The notes under the pieces are model-generated. The model did not search any database. It was not told the DNA's origin and saw only the letters and a program-made list of their open reading frames with translations. From Candidatus Woesearchaeota archaeon CG08_land_8_20_14_0_20_47_9 (GTDB taxonomy: Archaea > Nanobdellota > Nanobdellia > Woesearchaeales > CG1-02-47-18), in assembly GCA_002763335.1 (NCBI GenBank), contig PEYS01000110.1, positions 1 to 8,290 on the forward strand: a DNA stretch of 8,290 nt. The letters run 5' to 3'. Positions 1-6,522 of the stretch are shown one piece after another; the stretch's first letter is position 1, and the number at the start of each line of letters is the position of its first letter. The translations under genes and the position numbers were made by a program.

Positions 1-13
1 GGCGAATTTTTAG

Positions 14-65
14 ACTCAATTTTCGCCCTAAAGGGCGGAGCTTTAAACTCAGGCGAAAATTGAGT
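14..65. repeat. Inverted repeat with 14-bp perfect arms and nested alternative hairpins
   Basis: Bases 14-27 pair perfectly with 52-65 (CTCAATTTTCGCC against GGCGAAAATTGAG plus one A-T pair). Within the 24-base loop, TAAAG (29-33) can pair with CTTTA (41-45). Two competing stems share the left arm: 1-6 with 22-27, and CGCCC (24-28) with GGGCG (33-37). The function is unknown: leader RNA, terminator of an upstream gene or a mobile repeat remnant are all possible. Confidence 0.7.
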
Positions 66-138
66 AAGTCCAGAAGACCAAGGTATTCGTACTTGCCGTA
101 AGGCAAGCCCAGAAAACCTGAAAGGTTTTCTCGTGGCC
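64..138 (+). repeat. Degenerate direct repeat, two copies of about 35 bases
   Basis: The segment from 66 (AAGTCCAGAAGACC, then AAGGTATTC) recurs from 105 (AAGCCCAGAAAACC, TGA inserted, then AAGGTTTTC). That is three mismatches and one 3-base insertion over 23 aligned bases. The similarity continues loosely into CTTGCC (92-97) and GTGGCC (133-138). A looser pair lies at 1-18 and 34-51 (14 of 18 bases alike). The stretch looks like an old tandem array and not like an ordinary coding N-terminus. Confidence 0.5.
92..131 (+). repeat. Two adjacent perfect hairpins upstream of top6B
   Basis: The first hairpin pairs CTTGCC (92-97) with GGCAAG (102-107) around GTAA, which as RNA is a GNRA-type tetraloop. 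The second pairs AGAAAACC (111-118) with GGTTTTCT (124-131) around TGAAA, ending one base before GTG 133. The only Shine-Dalgarno-like bases for GTG 133 (AAGGT, 122-126) would be held in the second stem. They may belong to a structured leader RNA of the top6BA transcript. Confidence 0.6.
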
Positions 139-193
139 GAATGGAATCAAACGCTCTTAGAGCACACCGATGGAATGACAGTATTAAAAACGC

Positions 194-198
194 AGGAG
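194..198 (+). promoter_or_regulatory. Ribosome binding site deciding the top6B start
   Basis: AGGAG lies 6 bases before TTG 205, the best-placed Shine-Dalgarno match near the 5' end of top6B. ATG 175 has none, and GTG 133 has only AAGGT within a hairpin. This is the main reason for preferring TTG 205. Confidence 0.5.
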
Positions 199-204
199 AT
201 AAAG

Positions 205-1926
205 TTGGCATCAGAGCATAAAGCAGACGAGGCAGAGGATGGGCAGCCACTCGCCTATAAACTTGCATTAAAGCAGCGAGAGATTGGCATAGCTGAGTTC
301 TTCAGCAGAAACAGGCATCTCTTAGGCTTTGATAACAAGCGCAAGGCCCTGCTCACAGTGGTAAAGGAGTGCGTTGATAACAGCCTTGACGCTTGCGAGG
401 AGGCGAGGATACTGCCTGATGTCACTGTTGAGACCATAGAGATGTCCCCTGAGAGGTATCGCGTTATTGTTGAGGATAACGGGCCAGGGATTGTTAAGAG
501 CAAGATACCAAACATATTTGCAAAGCTCCTCTACGGGAGCAAGTTCCACTCCCTGAAACAGGCGAGGGGCCAGCAGGGCATGGGGGTCTCTGCAAGCGTG
601 CTCTACGGCCAGCTCACAACAGGGAGGCCTGCAAAGATCATCTCAAGGATATCAAAGGGCTATCCTGCAGAGTCTGTTGAGCTCCACATTGACACAAAGA
701 AGAACAAGCCAGAGGTTGTGAGCGCAGGCACAGCAGAATGGGATAAGGAGCATGGCACAAGGGTGGAGATTGACATAGAGGCAACATACCTGAGGGGGAT
801 GCAGTCCCCTGACGAATACCTGAAGGAGACCGCCATAATAAACCCGCATGCAAACATAACCTACACGAACCCAAAGGCTGAGCAGGTGATCTACTCAAGG
901 GTTAGTGACAAGCTCCCTGTTGAGCCGAAGGAGATAAAGCCCCATCCCTATGGTGTTGAGCTAGGCATTCTATGCTCGATGCTTGCTGACAGCCCCGCAA
1001 GGACGCTGCAGGCATTCCTGACATCAGAGTTCTGCAGGGTCGGCGCTTCTGCTGCAAAGGAGATATGCGAGAGGGCAGCCCTGCTTCCATCAACAAAGCC
1101 TGCAAGCATAAGCAGGCAGCAGGCTGAGAAGATAACTGAGGCGATAAAAAACACGAGGCTTATAGCACCGCCGACAGACTGCATCTCACCCCTAGGGGCT
1201 GGGATGATCGAGAAGGGCCTGAGAAAGGAGGTTAACGCAGAGTTCTACTGCTCTATAAGCAGGAGCCCATCTGTCTATCGGGGCTACCCCTTTGTGATTG
1301 AGGCAGGCCTAGCCTATGGAGGGGCGCTGCCAGCTGACCGCACAGCAACACTGCTGAGGTTTGCAAATCGGGTGCCATTACTATACCAGCAGGGGGCATG
1401 CGCAGTCACAGAGTCAGTAACCCACACGAACTGGAAGGCCTATGGCCTGCAGCAGAGCAACCGCTCGCTTCCTGTAGGGCATCTAGTTATCCTAGTCCAC
1501 ATAGCATCAGTCTGGGTTCCATTCACATCAGAGGCAAAGGAGGCAATCGCCCATTACCCTAAGATCATCAAGGAGGTAAAGCTGGCGCTTCAGGACTGCG
1601 GGAGAAAGCTGTCGATGTATGTGAGAAAGAAGAGGCGCATAAGGGATGAGTTGAAAAAGAGGGGCTTTATAGGCACGTACATACCCCACATCGGGCTTGC
1701 ATTAAAGCAGATCATAGGCCTTAGTGACTCCCAGGAGGAGAGGGTTAATGAAGAGCTTAAGGCAATGCTTGAGCAGAAGAGAGGCGTGCTTGAGGACATA
1801 GAGTTCAGACCTGACAAGAATGTTGATTTTGAAGAGGACCTGGCCCTGCCAATGGAGGGCTCTGAGGGGGAAGAGGCAGAGGCCAGAGAAACTAAGGATC
1901 GTGAGAGGGATGGTGAAGATGGGTAA
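205..1926 (+). CDS. top6B: DNA topoisomerase VI subunit B (ATPase subunit)
   Basis: This is the GHKL ATPase subunit of type IIB topoisomerase VI. It binds ATP, dimerises and drives strand passage through the DNA gate made by Top6A. Numbering is from TTG 205 (573 aa). The N box has catalytic Glu55 and Mg-binding Asn59 in KECVDNSLDA, the G1 box is DNGPG at 91-95, and the ATP-lid G2 box is GQQGMGVS at 122-129. The helix-two-turn-helix region is at about 263-291, followed by the transducer domain, whose switch lysine is Lys411 in NWKAYGLQQ. The C-terminal tail of about 40 residues is acidic and low-complexity. I chose TTG 205 because AGGAG (194-198) lies 6 bases upstream and gives an N-terminus nearer the family's usual length. 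GTG 133 (597 aa) and ATG 175 (583 aa) are also in frame, but GTG 133 lies inside a repeat/hairpin region. The gene overlaps top6A by 8 bases, so the two are probably translationally coupled. The family call is very secure; the start is not. Confidence 0.96.
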   Translation: MASEHKADEAEDGQPLAYKLALKQREIGIAEFFSRNRHLLGFDNKRKALLTVVKECVDNSLDACEEARILPDVTVETIEMSPERYRVIVEDNGPGIVKSKIPNIFAKLLYGSKFHSLKQARGQQGMGVSASVLYGQLTTGRPAKIISRISKGYPAESVELHIDTKKNKPEVVSAGTAEWDKEHGTRVEIDIEATYLRGMQSPDEYLKETAIINPHANITYTNPKAEQVIYSRVSDKLPVEPKEIKPHPYGVELGILCSMLADSPARTLQAFLTSEFCRVGASAAKEICERAALLPSTKPASISRQQAEKITEAIKNTRLIAPPTDCISPLGAGMIEKGLRKEVNAEFYCSISRSPSVYRGYPFVIEAGLAYGGALPADRTATLLRFANRVPLLYQQGACAVTESVTHTNWKAYGLQQSNRSLPVGHLVILVHIASVWVPFTSEAKEAIAHYPKIIKEVKLALQDCGRKLSMYVRKKRRIRDELKKRGFIGTYIPHIGLALKQIIGLSDSQEERVNEELKAMLEQKRGVLEDIEFRPDKNVDFEEDLALPMEGSEGEEAEARETKDRERDGEDG

Positions 1927-3028
1927 GGGGGCGCATGATAAGGCTGACTCAAACGCCATAGCCAGGATAAGGGAAGTAGCCACAGGCATATACGAGAGCA
2001 TCAGCAAGAGGAAGCAGCCAAGACTGAAGATACCCCTAAGGGCACTCTCCAATGTCAAGTACGATGAGAAGGAGGGCTACTTTGAGCTGCAGAACAAGAA
2101 CAAGACGAGGACGCTCACAGCATCAACAGTCAAGACCTTTGCCCAGACAATGCGCATGATGGCCCTCTCAAAGGAACTCGTTGAGCAGTCAGACATCGCC
2201 ACAAAGAGAGAGATATACTATGTAAGCAAGAACTGGGGGGATGCGAGGTTCGATGACCAGCCTGAATCAGACAACACAATGGATGACATAGAAGCCATGC
2301 TGAGGATTAACCGCGAGCAGATCGGCTTCATACCTGAGGAGAAGGGCGGCGATGTTGCTGGCAAGCTAATAGTCATTGACAAGGATTCTGATACAGGTAA
2401 GGAGATAAAGATAGATTGCACACAGATGGGTAGCGGGGCATACTCGATACCGATAAGCGTTGAGCATCTGCGCTTTGAAACAAGTGCAAAGTTTGTACTG
2501 GCAATAGAGACCGCAGGAATGTTCCAGAGGCTTGTAAAACACAACTACTGGAAGACAGCCAACTGCATCCTCATCTCAATGGGGGGCGTGCCGACAAGGG
2601 CGTGCAGGAGGTTTATCAGAAGGCTGAATGAGGAGCTAAAAATAGCAGTCTACGGCTTTGTAGATGGAGACTTCTATGGGTGGACAAACATTTACAGAAC
2701 ATTAAAGGTTGGCTCAGGCAATGCAGCGCATATAAACCGGTACTTCTGTGTGCCTGATGCAAGGCTATTTGGCATAACAGCCCAGGACATTATTGACTAC
2801 AAGCTCCCAACACACCCTCTAAAAGAGGTTGATGTAAAGCGTGGCAAGGACGCCCTGAAGAACGACCCATTCATACAGCGCTACCCAGAGTGGCAGAGGG
2901 CGATACAGCTTATGCTAAAGCTTGGCAAGAGGGCAGAGCAACAGGCATTGGCACAGCACGGCTTGAACTACGTCATATCAAACTACCTGCCTGACAAACT
3001 GAAGAATCCGAAGACGTGGCTGCCGTGA
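1919..3028 (+). CDS. top6A: DNA topoisomerase VI subunit A (Spo11-like DNA-cleaving subunit)
   Basis: This is the DNA-cleaving subunit of topoisomerase VI, homologous to Spo11. A tyrosine attacks each strand to make a transient double-strand break with covalent 5' ends. From ATG 1919 the protein is 369 aa, normal for the family. The winged-helix 5Y-CAP domain carries the catalytic tyrosine in REIYY, most likely the second Tyr (residue 101, codon 2219-2221), by alignment with RDIFY of Spo11. The Toprim domain starts at about residue 190, with metal-binding Glu197 in AIETAG and the DGD pair Asp249/Asp251 in FVDGDFYGW. The start overlaps the top6B stop as ATGGGTAA. GGTGA just upstream and AGAGGG at 1904-1909 may serve as its ribosome binding site. 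In-frame ATG 1910 and GTG 1901 are close alternatives, and the frame stays open to 1820, but that extension lies wholly inside top6B and is not family-like. No key residue is missing. Confidence 0.96.
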   Translation: MGKGAHDKADSNAIARIREVATGIYESISKRKQPRLKIPLRALSNVKYDEKEGYFELQNKNKTRTLTASTVKTFAQTMRMMALSKELVEQSDIATKREIYYVSKNWGDARFDDQPESDNTMDDIEAMLRINREQIGFIPEEKGGDVAGKLIVIDKDSDTGKEIKIDCTQMGSGAYSIPISVEHLRFETSAKFVLAIETAGMFQRLVKHNYWKTANCILISMGGVPTRACRRFIRRLNEELKIAVYGFVDGDFYGWTNIYRTLKVGSGNAAHINRYFCVPDARLFGITAQDIIDYKLPTHPLKEVDVKRGKDALKNDPFIQRYPEWQRAIQLMLKLGKRAEQQALAQHGLNYVISNYLPDKLKNPKTWLP

Positions 3029-3099
3029 AAAGAGATAGTGCCTCTGGGAGCAAGGGAGTTCTGCGCTAGTGTGGAGTGAAAAGGCTGCTTGTTGCGTGG

Positions 3100-3795
3100 C
3101 TAGCCCTGATACGCTACGCAATCCCAAACCGTAGAATTAACGCATACCTCTCTCATAATCTCTTCCTTTGAAGTAAAACCCTCAAACCTCTTGTTGTCAA
3201 TGATGAGCGTGGGGAAGACCGTCACCTTATACGCGTCTTTCAGCATGTTCACAATTGGCTCATTCAAACTCCTTCCGTCAAGCGCAAAGTTAAGAAGCTT
3301 ATCGCCGAAACGCTCCTTGAGGTAGGTCAGTACAAATGCCTGGTTCTCACAGTCAGGGCACTCCTTCTTTGTGGAGAAGAAGTACAGAATCGTGGATAGC
3401 TCAGCATTGCAGAGCACCTTGATCTTCTTAGCCAAAAACCAGTACTGGAGCTGCGCCTGGGTGTACTCGCGCTTAAGCATCTCGAAGTCATCCCTTGAGA
3501 CAGTTGCGCGCTGGTCATAAGCCTCGAGCTTAAGCCTTATTGTCTCAAGATTCCTTACGTTTTTGTCAAAGGTCTCAAGAAGGGCTGGGCAATTGCCCTC
3601 TGCGCCGAGCTGGTCAATAAAGGTGTATTGTAGCTGCAGGCTTGCAAAGTCCAGCTTTTGCTCCTGGCGCTCCTTCTGAACATACGAGATCCTCCGAGAC
3701 TCCATCACCATGCCCAGCATAAGCCCAAGAGAGAACACCATGATGGTGATTATGCCGGTTATGATATACCTCCTCGTGCTGGTCATCCTACGCAT
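3100..3795 (-). CDS. Membrane-anchored thioredoxin-fold protein (DsbA/TlpA-like, CPDC active site)
   Basis: This is a predicted extracytoplasmic thiol oxidoreductase of 231 aa. A short basic N-terminus (MRRMTSTRR) precedes one hydrophobic segment at about 10-31, so by the positive-inside rule the rest faces outward. Residues about 32-132 form a charged, helix-like region with Cys69 and Cys129. The thioredoxin domain begins at about 135 (TILYFFSTKKECPDC), with the CPDC redox motif at 146-149 and the typical cis-proline in VFPTLII (Pro195). Two more cysteines, Cys218 and Cys226, lie near the C-terminus. ATG 3795 is chosen because AGGTGG (3806-3801) is 5 bases upstream; GTG 3804 lies within that site. 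It is the last gene of the operon, starting 2 bases after the stop of the GT2 gene. Family knowledge supports disulfide formation, isomerisation or reduction; a partnership with the glycosyltransferases is inferred from context only. Downstream, minus-strand CTTTTC tracts in the 71-bp convergent gap are the only weak termination signal. Confidence 0.85.
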   Translation of the reverse strand: MRRMTSTRRYIITGIITIMVFSLGLMLGMVMESRRISYVQKERQEQKLDFASLQLQYTFIDQLGAEGNCPALLETFDKNVRNLETIRLKLEAYDQRATVSRDDFEMLKREYTQAQLQYWFLAKKIKVLCNAELSTILYFFSTKKECPDCENQAFVLTYLKERFGDKLLNFALDGRSLNEPIVNMLKDAYKVTVFPTLIIDNKRFEGFTSKEEIMREVCVNSTVWDCVAYQG

Positions 3796-3797
3796 AG

Positions 3798-5054
3798 TTA
3801 CCACCTGACCTCATGCCTAGCTACGAGGTCAATTGTGACGCCAAGCCACACAGCGCCCAATAATATGTAGTAGAAGAACATAAAGAAGAGCAGCGAGAAC
3901 ATGCTGCCCCTGCTTATCTGCTCCCCCGTGTTCCTGTGGGTGAGCCACACGACAATGACTGATACTGTGAGCACGCAGATCATTATGAAGACGTGGTAAT
4001 AATCAAGATCCAGGAGCGAGAAGTTTATCTCCACCATCCTCAGAAGGGTTAGGATGTCAAAGTTGACAAGCTCCAGCTTCACAAGGGTGTTGAACCCAGG
4101 CTTTAACACGAGCAGATAGAGGCTTATCAGTATCAGGAAGAGGGAGATAAAGCCCCCTACAAGGACTATGGGGAGCTGGAAGACCCCAAAGTCACCATAT
4201 TCGCGCTTAAACATCATGCGCCTATAATCCCAGGCATTCAGGACAGCCCCCTTATTCCAGCGGTTACGCTGGATGTAGAGCGACTTGAATGTTGATGGGG
4301 CGTTTGTGTAGACCTCTGCGTCGAGCACCTGAATTATCTCATAGTGCCTCTCCTGCAGTCTAAGCACAATCTCGAGATCCTCTGTCTTGTAAGCCTCTCT
4401 GAAGCCCCCTACCTTTCTAAGCACCCTGGTGCGGTAGATGCTGAAAGGCCCAGGGGCAACGTGAATGCAGTTGAGAAATCCTGTTATGCGCTTGTAGAAC
4501 ATGTTTATCAGGTACTCATACCACTGGAGCCTCTCAAGGAGGTTTTTCGGCTCTTTAACCTTTATGATCGGCAGCACTGCTGCAACTCGCTTGCTTGTAA
4601 ACCTGGAGAGGAGGAGTTTCAGGGCATGGGGCTCAACAAAGGAGTCTGCATCGAGGCATGCGAAGAACTCTCCCCCAGCCATCTCAAGCCCCCTGTTTAC
4701 AGCAACCCACTTGCCTGAGTTAGGCTGCCTCACAAGCCTTATGCTCCTTCCACGGTTTTCGGCAATAACCCTGCCCACAATCCGGGGTGTTGAGTCTGTT
4801 GAGCCGTCATCAACCACTATGACCTCAAGCCTCTCTTTAGGGTACCTCAGTTTGAGAACTGAGAGTATGGATTCCCCGATACTGTCCTCTTCATTGAATG
4901 CCGGTATAACAACAGATACAAGCGGGCATCTCCTGAGCCTCTTCCTGCGCTCTGCAAGCTCAGACTCGTCTGCAAGCGTCACAAGCCAGAACACTGTATA
5001 GTAGAGAGTGATTATGTATAGTACTGACAGTATGACCTCGCTTAATTCAAGCAT
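3798..5054 (-). CDS. Membrane GT2 family glycosyltransferase with QxxRW motif
   Basis: This glycosyltransferase of 418 aa should transfer sugar from a nucleotide sugar on the cytoplasmic face. One membrane segment lies at about 5-27, then a GT-A domain beginning VSVVIPAFNEE. The family residues are all present: nucleotide-binding DDG at 82-84, metal-binding DAD at 135-137, the catalytic-base TED at 224-226, and QRNRW at 262-266. D-DxD-(T/E)D-QxxRW is the signature of cellulose, chitin, hyaluronan and poly-N-acetylglucosamine synthases, whose C-terminal membrane helices form or border a translocation channel. Here about three such segments follow, at roughly 290-317, 354-372 and 384-410. It is therefore likely a processive polymer synthase or a related lipid-linked glycan enzyme; the sugar cannot be told. 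ATG 5054 is chosen because GGGTGTG (5067-5061) lies 6 bases upstream; GTG 5063 is inside that site. It follows the second GT-C gene by 13 bases and runs into the thioredoxin gene. Confidence 0.9.
   Translation of the reverse strand: MLELSEVILSVLYIITLYYTVFWLVTLADESELAERRKRLRRCPLVSVVIPAFNEEDSIGESILSVLKLRYPKERLEVIVVDDGSTDSTPRIVGRVIAENRGRSIRLVRQPNSGKWVAVNRGLEMAGGEFFACLDADSFVEPHALKLLLSRFTSKRVAAVLPIIKVKEPKNLLERLQWYEYLINMFYKRITGFLNCIHVAPGPFSIYRTRVLRKVGGFREAYKTEDLEIVLRLQERHYEIIQVLDAEVYTNAPSTFKSLYIQRNRWNKGAVLNAWDYRRMMFKREYGDFGVFQLPIVLVGGFISLFLILISLYLLVLKPGFNTLVKLELVNFDILTLLRMVEINFSLLDLDYYHVFIMICVLTVSVIVVWLTHRNTGEQISRGSMFSLLFFMFFYYILLGAVWLGVTIDLVARHEVRW
3801..3806 (-). promoter_or_regulatory. Ribosome binding site of the thioredoxin-fold gene
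   Basis: AGGTGG on the minus strand lies within the last codons of the GT2 gene and ends 5 bases before ATG 3795. It favours that ATG over GTG 3804, which lies inside the site. Confidence 0.6.
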
Positions 5055-5060
5055 TCTGAA

Positions 5061-5067
5061 CACACCC
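5061..5067 (-). promoter_or_regulatory. Ribosome binding site of the GT2 gene
   Basis: GGGTGTG on the minus strand directly follows the TAA of the upstream GT-C gene and ends 6 bases before ATG 5054. It favours that ATG over GTG 5063, which lies inside the site. Confidence 0.6.
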
Positions 5068-6522
5068 TTAAGGCTCTTCTGGTTGCATGACCTCCCATAT
5101 CTCTATCCCATTATCTGAATAGATGTTTTTAAACGTTTTGTTATTTCTTAGGAGGAAGAGGAGGCCCTCGTCATCCTTCTTCCAGATTCTTTCACGAGCC
5201 CCCTCGCCAAGCCAGACATAGGCAACACTGTACCTCTCCATAATGCTGGTTGTCCTGTTGAGGTTTCTGGAGTGAAACATGGTCCTTGTGTCATTGATAA
5301 TCACATCGCTGCTCTTAGGGGTTATCACAATAGGGAGCCCTGAAAAGTACTGGATCATGGAGCCGTACCCTGGCTCTGATAGCACAAGGCGTGCTTCTTT
5401 TGAGTTATAGGAATCGTAGCTGCCCAGCCATCTGAGGCTGTAAGCCTCCTCCCTTGAAGGCCTGAACCAAACAAGGCGGTGCATATACGAGATTGTTGAG
5501 AAGGAAAGCCCGCAGAGTATCAGCAGAAGAGTGAATTTTTTTATTGTCTCGATGTCCCACTCCCTTGTTAGCACAGCCTCAATCCCGAATGCAGAGAAGG
5601 GCGCTATAAACAGGGAGATGTAGATGTAGTAGTTCAGCGATACCGTGTTATAGGCCAGTACTATGAGGAGGGCCCAGTAGAAGAGCCTCAGATGGGCCCT
5701 CTCGCGCCAGCAGTAGATAAAGCCTATTGCTGCAAGTACAACTGAGAAAACGCCAACGCCAGTTTCACTACCGAGGTCAGATAGCAGCAGGGCCCTTACA
5801 GGATCAAAGCTTATTCTAGGTATCTGATTGAGGTGGATGCACCAGAAGGCGTAGAAGAAGATGCTGAATACAGCCAGGGAGAGCATCATCACCCAGAGCA
5901 TCGCCCTAGACTTGTTGGCCCTGGATGCATAGTAATTGAGGGTAAAAAGCGAGATGACCATGTTCAGGGGTCCGAAGAGGGCTGATATCATAAGCGCGAG
6001 AAGGGCCGCCAATCTGTTTGCAAAGCCACCCCTAGTGGCCAGCAACAGGCCTAAGAGAAGGGTGAAGACGCCTGCTGCCTCAATGCTGGATGAACAGAAT
6101 GTGTGCAGAAATGCTGGGCTTGCTGCAAAGAGAAGGGCTGCGACGATCCTTACATGCCTCTTGATCCTGAAGCACCCAAGCCAGAGGTAAAGGAGAACAG
6201 CGCTGAGGGGCCCTAGCACAAACGGCATAACCAGCAGGGCCAGGTATATCCTTGACCTGCTGCCAAGGGCAGCAAGGAGGACATTGAAGGCTGATAGGCT
6301 GTAATGCTCGCCACTAAATGTGAGTCTGTCATAAAGCATAATGCCTTTCTGGGCTATGCCCTCTGCAATGCGGGCATTGTAATAGACCTCACCCCCTATA
6401 AGAAGGTTGTCGTAGTGAAGATAGCGAGCTGCTATTGGCGTAAGTATCACAACTACTGAAAACAGGGCTACAACCAGTGTGCTTTGCTTCACCCACCCCC
6501 TAAGGAAACTGCTACTGGTCAT
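5068..6522 (-). CDS. Divergent STT3-like GT-C membrane protein (second paralogue)
   Basis: This is a polytopic membrane protein of 484 aa with about ten hydrophobic segments over residues 13-348 and a soluble, probably extracytoplasmic C-terminal domain of about 130 residues. The first predicted outer loop, GGEVYYNARIAEG (43-55), matches in position and spacing the GT-C signature of its neighbour (DAYFNIR), but with Glu45 in place of the usual aspartate. A second acidic position is Asp65. The C-terminal domain starts with RWLGSYD (364-370) and has SEPGYGSMIQYFSGLPIVI (382-400), where AglB/STT3 proteins have WWDYG-Y-I-Y-RPVV; the tryptophans and aspartate are lost. The order of elements after that (TRTMFHSRN, then YSVAYVWLG) parallels the upstream gene, so the two look like old paralogues. 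ATG 6522 shares its A with the TGA stop of the upstream gene (TGATG), with GGGGGGTGA just upstream, so translation is coupled. Sugar-transfer activity is plausible but unproven; it could be a non-catalytic partner. Confidence 0.72.
   Translation of the reverse strand: MTSSSFLRGWVKQSTLVVALFSVVVILTPIAARYLHYDNLLIGGEVYYNARIAEGIAQKGIMLYDRLTFSGEHYSLSAFNVLLAALGSRSRIYLALLVMPFVLGPLSAVLLYLWLGCFRIKRHVRIVAALLFAASPAFLHTFCSSSIEAAGVFTLLLGLLLATRGGFANRLAALLALMISALFGPLNMVISLFTLNYYASRANKSRAMLWVMMLSLAVFSIFFYAFWCIHLNQIPRISFDPVRALLLSDLGSETGVGVFSVVLAAIGFIYCWRERAHLRLFYWALLIVLAYNTVSLNYYIYISLFIAPFSAFGIEAVLTREWDIETIKKFTLLLILCGLSFSTISYMHRLVWFRPSREEAYSLRWLGSYDSYNSKEARLVLSEPGYGSMIQYFSGLPIVITPKSSDVIINDTRTMFHSRNLNRTTSIMERYSVAYVWLGEGARERIWKKDDEGLLFLLRNNKTFKNIYSDNGIEIWEVMQPEEP

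Noticed and set aside
40..49. TATA-like GCTTTAAACT as the top6BA promoter
   Set aside because: It lies inside the inverted repeat, has no clear BRE, and its distance to any top6B start is long, so the match is too weak to annotate.
1..101. Reading frames open from the left edge: one ending at TGA 61-63, and a basic one ending at TAA 99-101
   Set aside because: Both run through inverted repeats and are short; neither resembles a known protein end. An upstream gene finishing here cannot be excluded.
131..170. tRNA-like string GTGGCCGAATGG followed by GCTCTTAGAGC
   Set aside because: It recalls a Leu/Ser tRNA D-arm, but there is no matching D-stem, acceptor stem or T-loop (GGTTCAAATCC-like).
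1820..1918. 33-residue N-terminal extension of Top6A
   Set aside because: It lies wholly within top6B in another frame, is very basic, and makes the protein longer than the family; ATG 1919 gives a normal 369 aa.
1590..1952. Long antisense frames over the top6 genes and plus-strand frames over the operon
   Set aside because: They are Ser/Leu-rich, lack recognisable domains and are explained as complements of well-supported genes.
3029..3099. Terminator in the convergent gap between top6A and the thioredoxin gene
   Set aside because: Only four-base T-runs (minus strand CTTTTC) and a GTGAAAAG repeat 51 bases apart are seen; there is no convincing hairpin or long T-tract on either strand.
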